Positions 1 through 9,886 of a DNA stretch of 64,000 bases are shown here, in pieces. The stretch covers positions 41,397,964 to 41,461,963 of the forward strand of contig OX155951.1 in assembly GCA_944548615.1 (NCBI GenBank), written 5' to 3'. Position 1 is the stretch's first letter, and each line of letters starts with the position of its first letter. This DNA comes from Micropterix aruncella (taxonomy: Eukaryota; Arthropoda; Insecta; Lepidoptera; Micropterigidae). The position numbers and the translations under genes are program-made. Under the pieces are notes generated by a model. The model was not told the origin of the DNA. It saw only the letters and a list, made by a program, of their open reading frames with translations, and did no database searches.

Positions 1-610
1 CAAACAAAATTATTATTATATTTTGAGATAGGACACCGTATAGAGCGCCATCTATAGTCAGGTCCAGATTTAAACTCGATGGCCCGATATGGGGCGCCTT
101 GTGAGATATGGGGACCAAAATTGCTCACTCGCCCCCTGACTACCAGTTTAGAAGGATATCTCCGTCTGGAATTAACCTTCAGGATACCTCCTACCTCCTG
201 GTTACAGGAACGAGGTCGCTTGCGCAGACCTCTCTCTTATAAAGCGGTGATACGGTGTCTACTAAATCTATCGCCGACCACGGCATCCTTTGCCCGGCTT
301 ATTCACCCGGGATCGGAAGGCCGAATGGTCGTTTCAAGAGCAGTTGCCATAAGGTTAACAACCACCCCCGCTCTAAAGAAAACATTACTGTTCCCAGACT
401 CCCCCGGCTTTTAGTCGGAGTGCACAATCGATTAGCTGACGCCGCACGGTGCGCAAACCGTCCAGGAGCGCCCGAAGGTTGACTCCTAGGGGAGACCCGC
501 AGGCCATCGTCCTACCCTGTCTCTCCCTTCTGCGTCGAGGCCGCCAGATAGGTGTTGACCCGTGAGTGTGACCGACCCTGAACGAATGGGTCTTCGTGGC
601 CAACTCTATC
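1..610 (-). repeat. GC-rich dispersed repeat, family R, copy 1
   Basis: Read on the minus strand, this GC-rich block aligns along most of its length with the plus strand of 49,484-50,480. Shared landmarks in order are the acceptor-like GACCCATTCG / GGGTCGGTC stretch, CTTCGGGCGCTCCTG, GTGCACTCCGAC, TAGAGCGGGGGTGGTTGT and GCGCAAGCGACCTCG. No long open frame is conserved between the copies, so it is probably non-coding or a decayed retroelement end. The copy runs off the left edge of the window. The superfamily is not recognised. Confidence 0.7.
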
Positions 611-650
611 CGGGGCCCCTTAGCTCCTCAGCCTTTTTTTTTGAGGTCCC

Positions 651-1574
651 TCAAGAAAGTGGGGGCCCTAAGCTATAGCTTGTGTAGCTTATACGTAAAT
701 CCTGCACTGTCTATAATGCGCCGCCATGCTACCATACCCCTAGCGCCCACAAATTGAACATAAGAGAAGATTATTCAATATTTGTAACAATGAGGGCCAT
801 ATATGCGTTGCATTTCGTAGTAAATTCCTAGCTGCCAAGTCGTTGTATGGCATTGAGCAGTCTAATACGCTACATAATCAATGTCTATATGAAGCTCGAT
901 AAGGCGCCCGATGACGTCAGCGTCATCTTTCAGCGCTTGCTTTGTACAACTGCATATTGATTTGGGTACCTCTGCCTTGTATGAACTTTCGACACACGGT
1001 TCGAGGATATAACATGCAACATCCGCGGATATATTCTAAGTAAAGAAAAAAGGAGGAATTCCTCCGACGACGATCGGCTATCGCGTTGAATATTCGGAGC
1101 ACGTCCGAGTCGGCTGCGCGCGCTCGTCGCGTCGCCGGGACATCTCACGAAATAACCTAGCCGTACAAAAATAAACTACATTCCGGTAAAAATTCGTCCG
1201 CTCCGTCGAAAAATTGTTAGTCATCCCGTTGCATCATCCGCCTTAAAATATACTCCACGAAGACGCTGGCGCATCCAGCGTATTCAAAAGAGAACCATCA
1301 AGAATGATATGTAAATATCGTACCGCATTTTGTGAATTTATTGTGTTTGATAATATGGATTTCAGATGTTGCCTTTCTCGACATCACGGGAGATATAGCC
1401 ACTAAGGTTAAAAGGCTGTAAAATGTTCCATTCGCTTTATTTATGACCTAAGAAAGTATGGTTCGGGAAAGAGTCCGAGAAAGAATAGTTCGGGATCTAG
1501 CGACAAAAAAGTGCAAGGGTTTTGTAAAAGCTGATCAAACAGTATTTTGACCATAGAATTCCGAAGTAATCCGA
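651..1574. other. Gene-free stretch with a palindromic CRE site
   Basis: No coding sequence is recognised. The only notable signal is at 910-927, where a full TGACGTCA site (912-919) sits inside an imperfect palindrome with a GATGACG / CGTCATC stem and a TCAG loop. GC content is locally raised at 1,060-1,140. Confidence 0.5.
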
Positions 1575-2790
1575 ATTTGTAAGTTTTTACTTTTTGCTGA
1601 CGATATGAAATTGTACGCACCTGTTAATTCCCTTGACGACTGTCAATTGGTCCAGGATGATCTAGATAGACTATCTCTTTATTGCGCCTCGAATCGTTTA
1701 TTCCTGAATGCTGCGAAATGTGCTACCGTTAGTTTTACGCGGAAAAACAATATTCTACCATTTATTTATACTGTCAATGGTTTCTCGATAACCAAAAAAA
1801 ATGCAATCCGGGATCTAGGTGTTCTTTTAGATAGTAAGTTATTATATAACTCCCACATAGATAACATCATGAAAAAAGCATATAGTATGTTAGGTTTCAT
1901 ACTTCGAACTTCAAAACATTTCGCAGTTAAAAATTCTCTATTACTCTTGTACTACGCTTTCGCCCGCAGTCACCTCGAATATGATTCTCAAATATGGTCT
2001 CCTAGCTATAATGTTCACATAAAGAGAATTGAACGTATTCAAAATGTGTTCCTGAAACATTTGAATTATCGCTCCTTCTTGTCCTTTCCCAATCACAACG
2101 AAGCAGCTGCTTTTCATGGGCTTCAATCCTTACAATCAAGAAGAAAATGCGCAGACGTGGTGTTTTTCCATAAAATATTGGCAGGTTATATTGATTGTTC
2201 TGATCTTCTTGGAATGATATCTTTCCGTGTACCATCGCGACTCACTCGCCAAACGGAGTTATTGCACCTTCCGCAGGTTAGTACTAATTATGCACAAAAC
2301 TGTTTCATGTATAGGGTATGTAAAATTTGTAATACGCAACTCGGCGATATTGACGTATTCAATACGTCATCATTCGCTCTTAAGAAAGCAATTATTAATG
2401 ACGGTATTGATTTATCATTGTAATCGCAATATATAATATATTATAAATAATATTTATTCAAGAATATCTTTAAATAATATGTATGACTATATTATGGAAC
2501 GTGTATTTACATAAAATTTTATTTACTTATTATGACTCCTTTCTTCCCAGTTCCCACCTGTCCCTATGAGTGTTAGTTAATTATAAATAGGATAGAAAAC
2601 GATAGTCTTCGATTTTATGTTAGTTAATTCTTCAAAAAAATGATATTGTTGTGTTTAAATTATGAATGTTTAAGTGGAAACATGTAATTAGCTTTACTTT
2701 TTTTACTTAATAATTCTGTAACAAATTTATTGTAACAGCTGTATGTTTCCTTGAAAATAATAAAATAAAAAAAATAAAAAAATAAGTAAA
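1575..2790 (+). mobile_element. 5'-truncated LINE, family A
   Basis: This is the 3' portion of a non-LTR retrotransposon. It opens at the catalytic FADD motif of the reverse transcriptase (about 1,593-1,604), continues through the thumb and C-terminal region, has an AT-rich 3' UTR and ends in an A-rich tail (about 2,757-2,790). Truncation just upstream of FADD is typical of incomplete reverse transcription. A second, more decayed copy of its 3' end lies at 44,505-44,840. The protein is similar in layout to the C-terminal third of the intact LINE at 9.7-14.4 kb but clearly belongs to a different family. Confidence 0.85.
1605..2423 (+). pseudogene. LINE reverse transcriptase, C-terminal part
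   Basis: The open frame of 272 residues follows directly on FADD. In frame, residues LLFADD precede the nominal methionine, so that ATG is internal and not a true start. Visible RT features are the region after the catalytic box (NRLFLNAAKCATVSFTRK, matching the LNxxKC...FTRK block), then RDLGVLLDSKL, then the conserved SHLEYDSQIWSP and RIERIQNVFLKHL blocks of CR1/jockey-type LINEs. No stop interrupts the frame, but the fingers/palm part with the first catalytic aspartate and the endonuclease are missing, so no functional enzyme can be made. Confidence 0.85.
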
Positions 2791-3110
2791 GTCAGCAGGC
2801 CAGATTCCGGTACACCTGGCGCTGGCGTACTAGGAAAGGTGTAATTTTAATTAGTACCCCTAAAGTGTTTTGGAAGAGCTGAAAATTTATTAGTAGACAG
2901 TGTATGCAATAAAAAACTCGAAACAAATAATCAGACCGTACATGGAGCCCGACTCTGGAATGATTTACCCACACATGTAAGAACAGCACCGAGCTTGTAT
3001 TGCTTTAAGCGCCGGCTCAAAGAACACTAACGCGCGCTCATAAATTTCTATCGTCCCCTCCCCTACGCTCAAGCTTCCGCAGCCATATTTTTTTAGATTT
3101 TTATGTAATT
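2791..3110 (+). pseudogene. LINE C-terminal fragment, family B
   Basis: The frame ending with TAA at 3,028-3,030 reads VHGARLWNDLP followed by FKRRLKEH, the characteristic last ~40 residues of many CR1/RTE/jockey-group ORF2 proteins. Upstream the frame is broken by stops, so this is a short relic adjoining the tail of the family A element. No tail could be placed with confidence. Confidence 0.65.
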
Positions 3111-4040
3111 TATTAGTATATAGTCGAATAATTTTGATGCGATTGAATGGAATCGATGCTGTGCAAATACAGTTTTAACTACCTTTACTGCGAAATGAAC
3201 GTGTGTCGTCTTTCGAGTAATTATTTGTTATTGGCTTCTTTTAGCATCCTCACTAGGTTTGAGAAACTAAACTAACGTTTGCTTCTAGAATTTGTTACGA
3301 AGGTCCAATACCTTAAATTCCTGTATACACTATTTCGATTGCGTAACGCGATGGCCATCTTGAGACAATTTTAATAATCAACTTTCCTTTTTTTTCTATT
3401 ATTCTAGTGGTATTATAAGTTTAGACAAGGTAAGCTTTATGTGTACTGCCCAATACGTGATTAAGACAGACTGAAATATTGCGAAATAGACAGCCATTAA
3501 TTACTGTTACACACTACATTTTAACTGTCACGGGGTCAGCAAAAGACTCGTTTCACTACGAAATTTGCTGTATCGCAGCAGACTGCGCTCCAAACAATCG
3601 AAACAAAGGCGCAATGGCGGCGGCAAAAGGCGGAGGCGTTGCGGAAACAAAGATAAAGGTGATTCGTATCTAACGTTTCGCACAGGGATTAGCTTTCCGA
3701 ACACGATCTTCTGAAAAATTACAGAGCGGGCTTCGACTGGGCGGGTAGGGGGTTGGCATTACCGCCCCCCCCCCCCCCTTTCTCCCCCCGCCTCTGCTGG
3801 TAATGCGTTTTCACGGCGCGCCACTGCAAACGACCGCCATTTCTGCCGCTGCAACTTCTGATCGCGTGACTTTCCATTTGAGAAACGACGTGAGATCACT
3901 ATTCATCATTTTTCCGAGATAGCCCGCGGGATCTATGCGGCGTCCATATCGGTAATCAAGATGGAAGAAGCGCACAAAAAGTTGAATTGAAGTATTTTCG
4001 CCATTCTCGTAAAGCAGGAACGATGGGTTTGTGCTCCGAA
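3111..4040. other. Gene-free stretch with a poly-C run
   Basis: No gene recognised. A run of 14 C (3,765-3,778) followed by a C-rich stretch to about 3,793 is a simple-sequence tract. The open frame at 3,811-4,089 on the minus strand matches nothing I know and is likely chance. Confidence 0.4.
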
Positions 4041-4235
4041 GGCTTGAGTAAATTAATAATAATAATAACAGAAAATTATTTATTTGCATCTGTCATTACA
4101 AAAAATAAACATAAAAACACAATTACAAATTGAAACGGAAGATAGACAATGACTACGTAATAAAACTACAAACGCTGCAAATTAGGGGTATCCTCAGGAC
4201 ATCTCTTAGCCTGTTTTTCAGGACACACCTATAAT
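4041..4235 (-). mobile_element. LINE 3' end, minus orientation
   Basis: On the minus strand the block ends in an AT-rich 3' UTR and an (ATT)n-type tail (about 4,048-4,066), the usual structure of a truncated LINE 3' end in this window. No coding residues are recognisable, so the family assignment is open. Confidence 0.45.
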
Positions 4236-4494
4236 TGGTACTACTATTTGATGAAATAAAATTAAATTGAAATAAAAGAATGAAATAAAATACTATTCAT
4301 GTAAAAATCTAAATATCAACAACAAAAAATCTCTATAAAAAATTATAAACAATTGAAACAATAATAATACTAAACAAATTAACAAATAGTAATTCTAAAA
4401 GAAAAAAATAAATATTCGGCTTCTAAAAAAATCTTCTTTTAATAACGTATTCTTGTAGCGGCCCTTGAATATTCCTATTGATCACGATCGCAAT

Positions 4495-4865
4495 GCCATT
4501 CTCGACCGATTCCAAAGGCGTAGCTCTTCACAGAAAACGCCAATACAAATTACTCTCGAATAGAAAGACGTAGGGTCATGAAACTTAGCTTAGAGTTTTA
4601 TTACGGTACTGTACTGGATGCTGATTGAGTAGATTTTAAAATGTTATTACGATACGAGAGTTAGATTGTGAGATTTTCATGAAAATCTTAAAATAATAAT
4701 AATTTTAGTATGAAACATTATATCAAAAATCTACTCTATTACCACCTTGTCCGATACTATGATCTACTATGATCGGACGGTGAAACTGCGATTTAAATTG
4801 CGAGAGTTATTTGTATTGGAGTTTTTGATGAAGAGTACCTACTCCTTTAGCGACCCTTAATGGCG
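4495..4865. repeat. Inverted-repeat (palindromic) element, family Y
   Basis: The minus strand of about 4,495-4,585 aligns with the plus strand of about 4,780-4,862, sharing GAGAGTAATTTGTATTGG-like, GAAGAGCTAC and CCTTTAGCGACC segments. A spacer of about 190 bp separates the arms. A single arm of the same family appears at about 30,745-30,810. There is no open frame of note, so it is a non-autonomous foldback or MITE-like sequence of unknown superfamily. Confidence 0.55.
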
Positions 4866-5836
4866 ATATACAGGACGTCCTTATGTAAACAGCTATACTT
4901 ACCTAATACCATATATAATCAATGGTACTACGATTGCGTATGGTTAACGCATGTTTCCCGTATTTTATAACGAATCGAAATGTATGAAAAGTGGCTGTTG
5001 CCGACCGTCACAAAATTGTAACCATATTTTGCCCTGACGGTCGCTTTTGTAAATCTCAGCCGCGAAATACTAAAAGGGCCCACAAAAAAGAACTTAATCC
5101 GCCCTCCGGAGCGAATGTGGAAGCAATCTGACGGGCGTTGAAACAGCGTATGTCGACGTTGAACAAGATAACATTATGCCAACGACTAGGAGAGCACTTA
5201 AGGGCGACACATGGGAGCGTCTCGAAATGTCAACATCATCGCGCTTCATTAGGAGCGACAGGGGGGCGGCAATGAGGAATAGCTTGGGGACTGAAGCAGA
5301 GAGGGGGGGGGGCAGACGCGGGAAATCTGCGATAATCTGTGGGGGGGTTGGAAGTTCTTCGGGATGCGGGCGCATTTAATTAGTTTTGTTCGTCGGAATC
5401 AAAACACGACGCCAAGTTGCGGAAATCCTCCACCTCTTTCCTATGTAAAATAAAGGGTTTTAATGGGCAGTCGGCGCAAGACAGCAGACAATTAAAATTG
5501 TACTAGAATAATAAAGAAAAAATGTGCTAGGAAAGGGCGATTTGACATACAAACGAAACGGTTTTTAATCGCAAAAGTTGCTGCATTGACCGTGTGCCAA
5601 AACGGATGACCGTGATTGTCAAACATCAAAATAATCGAAAACAGTGTCTGCGTTACCATCCCGATTCCAACCCATCCAACCTAGCCGGATTCTGTGGGGA
5701 CAGTCTCGATTTTGAGCACCACGCATCCCGACTATGTACGAAATTTGTCCCGATTACATTAAAACACCGAAAAGGTCAAGTCCAGGGTAGTCAACGCCAG
5801 CGTCGGTTTGACATTGTAAACAAGATAATAATAATA
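4866..5836. other. Gene-free stretch
   Basis: No gene recognised. It holds short G runs at about 5,301-5,309 and 5,340-5,347 and short overlapping open frames with no recognisable domain. The stretch ends in a (TAA)n-like segment (5,826-5,840) that is the target of the LINE copy that follows. Confidence 0.4.
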
Positions 5837-5837
5837 A

Positions 5838-6880
5838 TATATTATTTTTTTTTATTTAGGTAAAAAACAGTCATAAACAAATGTTTTTACAAATACACTT
5901 AAACAAATAGACCTACACTACCATTAATTTTAACAAAACTTGTAAATGTAGCCACAACAATGTAAATTTCTAGTCGGATCGAACTATTTTCATTTAGTAC
6001 GAGTACCTAAATTATTAGCTGTAAACTAAAACTAATGCAACAACAAGTCACTCAATTGTTTCCTAAAAGTAATTAATGACACTGAGAATATATCTATGTC
6101 GTTCAAAACTTCATTATAACATATGCAAGAGCGTCTGAAGAAGGTATTTTTTGCGTAGTTTGAATGAAAAGAGGGAATATAGAAAGTATCTTTTGAACGT
6201 GAGGCGGAAGACCGCGGGATTTTAAAAAGATTTTTTTCCAAAAGGGGTGCAGAGTTGATGTGGTTATGAATAATTTTATATAAGAAAATGCTGTCTAAGA
6301 ATTTTCGTCTTGAATACAGAAAATGCATTTTGTGTGTTGTTACTCTCTCTGCGTAGTCGGTGCAAAGACTACCTGTCCCGTCCAATGATTTTAAACATTT
6401 CTTTTGTACCCTCTCAATCCTATCTACGTGAACAGCATACTGGGGACTCCAAACTACACTTCCGAATTCTAGGACACTACGAACAAATGCATTGTAGAGT
6501 ATTTTAATGGTGTTGCCTCTGGCAAAAGGTTTACTTATGCGCAGAATCAGTCCGAGTTGTTTAAAAGCCTTAGCTACGATCTTATCAATGTGAAGGTTAA
6601 AGTGCAGTTTGGAATCCAGGGTAATGCCTACATCACGAATGTTGGTAACTCGGGTTAAGTTATTACTGGATATTTTGTAATCATAAATAATTGGATGATG
6701 CTTTCGGGTGAATGTTATGACGTTACATTTATCCGTATTTAAAATTAGTTGATTATCCTTACAATAGTTCTCAAAGCTTAATAAATCCTGTTGCAAATCT
6801 TCACAATCACCAAGACCTTTAACAAGTTTGAATATTTTTGTATCATCTGCATAAAGCAAGTGATGCGACTTATTAAAACA
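5838..6880 (-). mobile_element. 5'-truncated copy of the intact LINE (family C)
   Basis: From the T-run at 5,838 (the poly-A tail on the minus strand) to about 6,880, this is nearly identical to 9,690-10,740, including the whole 3' UTR. Homology stops abruptly just upstream of the YADD box, as expected for 5' truncation during target-primed reverse transcription. At the 5' junction the element's GTTTTAATAAG motif is repeated nearby, so the junction carries extra copies. The left flank is TAA-rich and the right flank begins the tail of a family X LINE (6,926), suggesting insertion into that tail. Confidence 0.93.
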
Positions 6881-6949
6881 CAGACTTATTAAACACTTAT
6901 TAAAACACACAAACACAAAAACAATGATAATAAAAGTCTTTATTTTCAA
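6032..6949 (-). pseudogene. LINE ORF2 C-terminal part (family C copy)
   Basis: This 305-codon open frame matches the last ~280 residues of the intact ORF2 at 9,887-12,814, with only scattered substitutions and a one-residue length difference near LKSLD. Its first ~24 codons come from the junction and flanking DNA and are not LINE protein. It keeps SHHLLYADD, then the LNTDKCNVITFTRK and RIERVQKKCL blocks, but lacks endonuclease and most of the palm, so it is dead despite having no stop codon. Confidence 0.9.
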
Positions 6950-7510
6950 AAAAAGGCGAGGTTATTGCCTTGCGGCAATATCTATCAGCTAACCTATAGC
7001 TTATGTGTATATAATAGGTTTTGCGTTTGCTACACAACATTAAAATTAAAATGATAAAATAACTGAAGACTAGAAAAAAATGAATAACCAAAGAAAAACC
7101 AAATATTAAAATAAATAAAGACGCATATGGAAGGAAGGATTCGAAAAGGAGAGGGAAGAGGAGGTTGGTTATGGTATTGTTTTAGGTTTACGTGCTCCTT
7201 TAGTCTGGCCTTGAACACAGTGATGCTGGGGCTGTTCTGACATTATTCGGTCAGGCATTCCAGAGGCGTGCAGCTTACATGGAGAAGGAGTATGAGAACA
7301 AACAGATTTACCGCGGGGAGTTTGTAGCAACCGACGTTTCGGCGATGTTGCAACCGCCGTTGTCCATGGTAGACTGGAGTACTGTCGATCGTCATCCGTT
7401 GTTGTTCTGTGGGTAGACGGCAAACTCCTGCTGTTTATAATGGTGGTGGGCGGCGGGGTCGGCACTCGTAAATTTTCAAAATCCACCTCACACACAACAC
7501 TCACTGTCTT
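6926..7510 (-). mobile_element. LINE 3' fragment, family X, copy 1
   Basis: On the minus strand the fragment reads a degenerate LWN-LP-like segment (about 7,240-7,330), then FKARLKEH (about 7,200), a 3' UTR with the hairpin-like GCCGCAAGGCAATAAC region, and an AT tail at 6,926. The 3' UTR (AGGCGAG-TTATTGCC-TGCGGCAATAT pattern) recurs at 24,976, 42,617 and 60,246, which defines the family. Frameshifts separate the protein pieces. Confidence 0.75.
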
Positions 7511-8630
7511 TCACAAAATCTCACACAACAGTCACAAAATTTCATTTCACTTTCTTTGTTTACTATGTTAATTGCGAGGTATTAGCTATTACAGGGAGGT
7601 TTTCCCATTTGCGACTGAAGCCTGGGGTAAGAGTCCTTATAAACTTGACTAATGAATGCCTTATCGTCGGGAGTTTTATGATTCTGGTAATTACAGTAAA
7701 TATGAATGAAAAATTTTGAAAGATTAATGGACGTTTGGCATATCGTCCAACAAAGATTACCACCCTTAGGATGAGTTTCTTCGTGAGCATAGAATAATAA
7801 AACTAAAAATATTATTTTTCAGCAGGTACCCAAAAACGCAAATATTTATTTCTATTGCTGTTTATTGCAGGAAAGTTTTAATTATATTAAAAGTATATCC
7901 ATTCATATAAACAATGTAAAATATGTCTGGGTGTGTTAATAACTCGAGAACCACTCAACTGAATTCGATCGGGTTTCTTCCTATATGTATAGCATACCAG
8001 CGAAGTAGTCATCTTCTATACCTACACCTATATTTATCGCTATGCGTCAATACTGATCACTGCTGCTCCATTCGTACTCTGGCTAAGAAGACTCTATGCC
8101 GCCTAAATTAAAATCTATCTCATCGTCACTGTGTTCGTAAATATATAAGCATTTCCTCTACTTTGTGCAATGCATTATCAGGAGTAAAAATAATATCTAC
8201 AATAAATGTTCCACTTGTGCGCAGATACTTTGATGTGGGTGGAGCCGCGTAGAACTTGTAAATAATAAAACTGTATAAAAAAAACACATTTTTTCAGGAT
8301 TTTCGTGTTCCCCGCGCTTACAACACAAAAACGCAGCAACCACCATACCTTAAGCATAGACGCTTGATGCGGAATTCCGTTGGAAATACCGACATCCCTC
8401 CGTTTATTCTGCGCTGCAGATACCAAAGATAAAGGCGATCTGACGTTTACTGGGCCACACTTTGCGAATTCTGTACCTCAGAGAGCCAAAGTGAACACAC
8501 CTTAAACAGCTACCCCTCAATGGACATAAAAGGCAGATGTAAAAGGAGAGTGGCATAAACTTAAAACGTCTTCATACAGCAATTGTAGAATTCACACTCA
8601 AATCTACCAAAAATAGTTTTTTTTTATATA
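7511..8630. other. Gene-free stretch
   Basis: Nothing recognisable. Composition is AT-rich. Open frames at 7,563-7,790 and 8,178-8,426 (minus) have no domain or codon pattern I recognise. Confidence 0.4.
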
Positions 8631-8639
8631 CTTCGAATT

Positions 8640-9223
8640 AATTGTCAAAATTAATTAAAATTTCTACCAGAATTAGTATTATGTATGTACCTACATTATC
8701 AGATTGAATAATTGATTAATATGAAGATTGAACATTCAAGCGCAGATTTTGTAGGTTATATATAATAAACAGAATTTTCCGATATTTTCAATCGAAATTC
8801 TTTGATAATTACGAAAATTATCATATGTACTAATAATCAATCCGAATTATTTGATAACTTCACAAATTAATATATGAACAGTAGTAAAAATAATTCTAAA
8901 ATACGAATAGTAGCAAATTAGTAGGTAATAATAATAATAGTCAATCGCCAGTAGTCAGAATAAAAATTCACAATGATATAAGGGTCAATAAAAGAAAGAA
9001 TAAAGATAGTCAATAGAACTGAGAAAATTCGGTATACATAATTCTTAATGCCATAAATTGGGGTTTTATTTAAAATACACCGTACTTTTTTCTTAAAGAT
9101 AAGCTCACCAAAGCCCCTGATGCGTAATGGCAATTTATTGTATAATAGGTTAGATTGAGAAAGAAAGCTATTTTGAACCTTACTCAGCCGTGCTTTGAAA
9201 TGACGCAAGTCTTCTTTCTTCAC
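8640..9223 (-). pseudogene. LINE C-terminal fragment, family D-like
   Basis: The minus frame from 9,223 reads HFKARLSKVQNSF, then LYNKLPLRIRGF and FKKKVRCIL, the terminal signature of CR1/jockey-group ORF2 (aromatic-N-KLP, then FK-K-). The remaining frame to 8,918 and the AT-rich DNA down to about 8,640 are probably the 3' UTR. It resembles in layout the plus-strand relic at 21,040-21,645 (YYNKVPSHIR ... FKKIL). Confidence 0.65.
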
Positions 9224-9367
9224 GTATTATTCGAATGAATATTACAGTTAGTTAAAGTAGTCACAATATTTTATCTTTATACATGTTTTAGTATTTATAC
9301 GCAGCATACATAGTCATGATACCAGATTCGTTGAAGTAATGCTTGCAAGATGTTAGCTTGTTTGTGT

Positions 9368-9672
9368 TAACTCTTTATTGTGAAATTTCACAATGGGCGG
9401 GTTTATTATCATACGACAATCTCTTCCAACCAACCCTACTATGAAGTATTTATACTTGAATATATGTGTGCGTGTAACATGTTTGTAAGTGTGTGTTTTG
9501 TTATTGCATTCGATCGACTGATGCAATGCCGTTAATTTTATCCCAACGGAATATTGTAACCTAGCCGATAATCGAGCCCAGAACTTTACAAAGTAAGATT
9601 GTGGACGACCTGACCTAATCCACAATTTCTCTGGGCCGTGTAATGTTAGGCGACGATATTCTGAACAAATGT
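9368..9672. mobile_element. MITE family P, truncated copy
   Basis: The first ~155 bp match the left terminal inverted repeat of the complete element at 52,062-52,477, starting ACTCTTTATTGTGAAATTTC and including a perfect 18-bp palindrome (9,377-9,394). The following ~110 bp match the central region of that element in the opposite orientation. The second terminal repeat is missing; the poly-A end of the full-length LINE lies immediately to the right, so the LINE may have landed in or next to this MITE. Confidence 0.75.
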
Positions 9673-9886
9673 CGATTATATTTTTTTTTTTTTTTTTTTT
9701 TTTATTTAGGTAAAAAACAGTCATAAACAAATGTTTTTACAAATACACTTAAACAAATAGACCTACATTACCATTAATTTTAACAAAACTTGTAAATGTA
9801 GCCACAACAATATAAATGTCTAGTCGGATCGAACTGTTTTCATTTAGTACGAGTACCCTACCTAAATTATTAACTGTAAACTAAAA

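Noticed and set aside
5094..5379. Overlapping ~70-90-codon frames on both strands
   Set aside because: Mirror-image frames in a G-rich patch, no domain.
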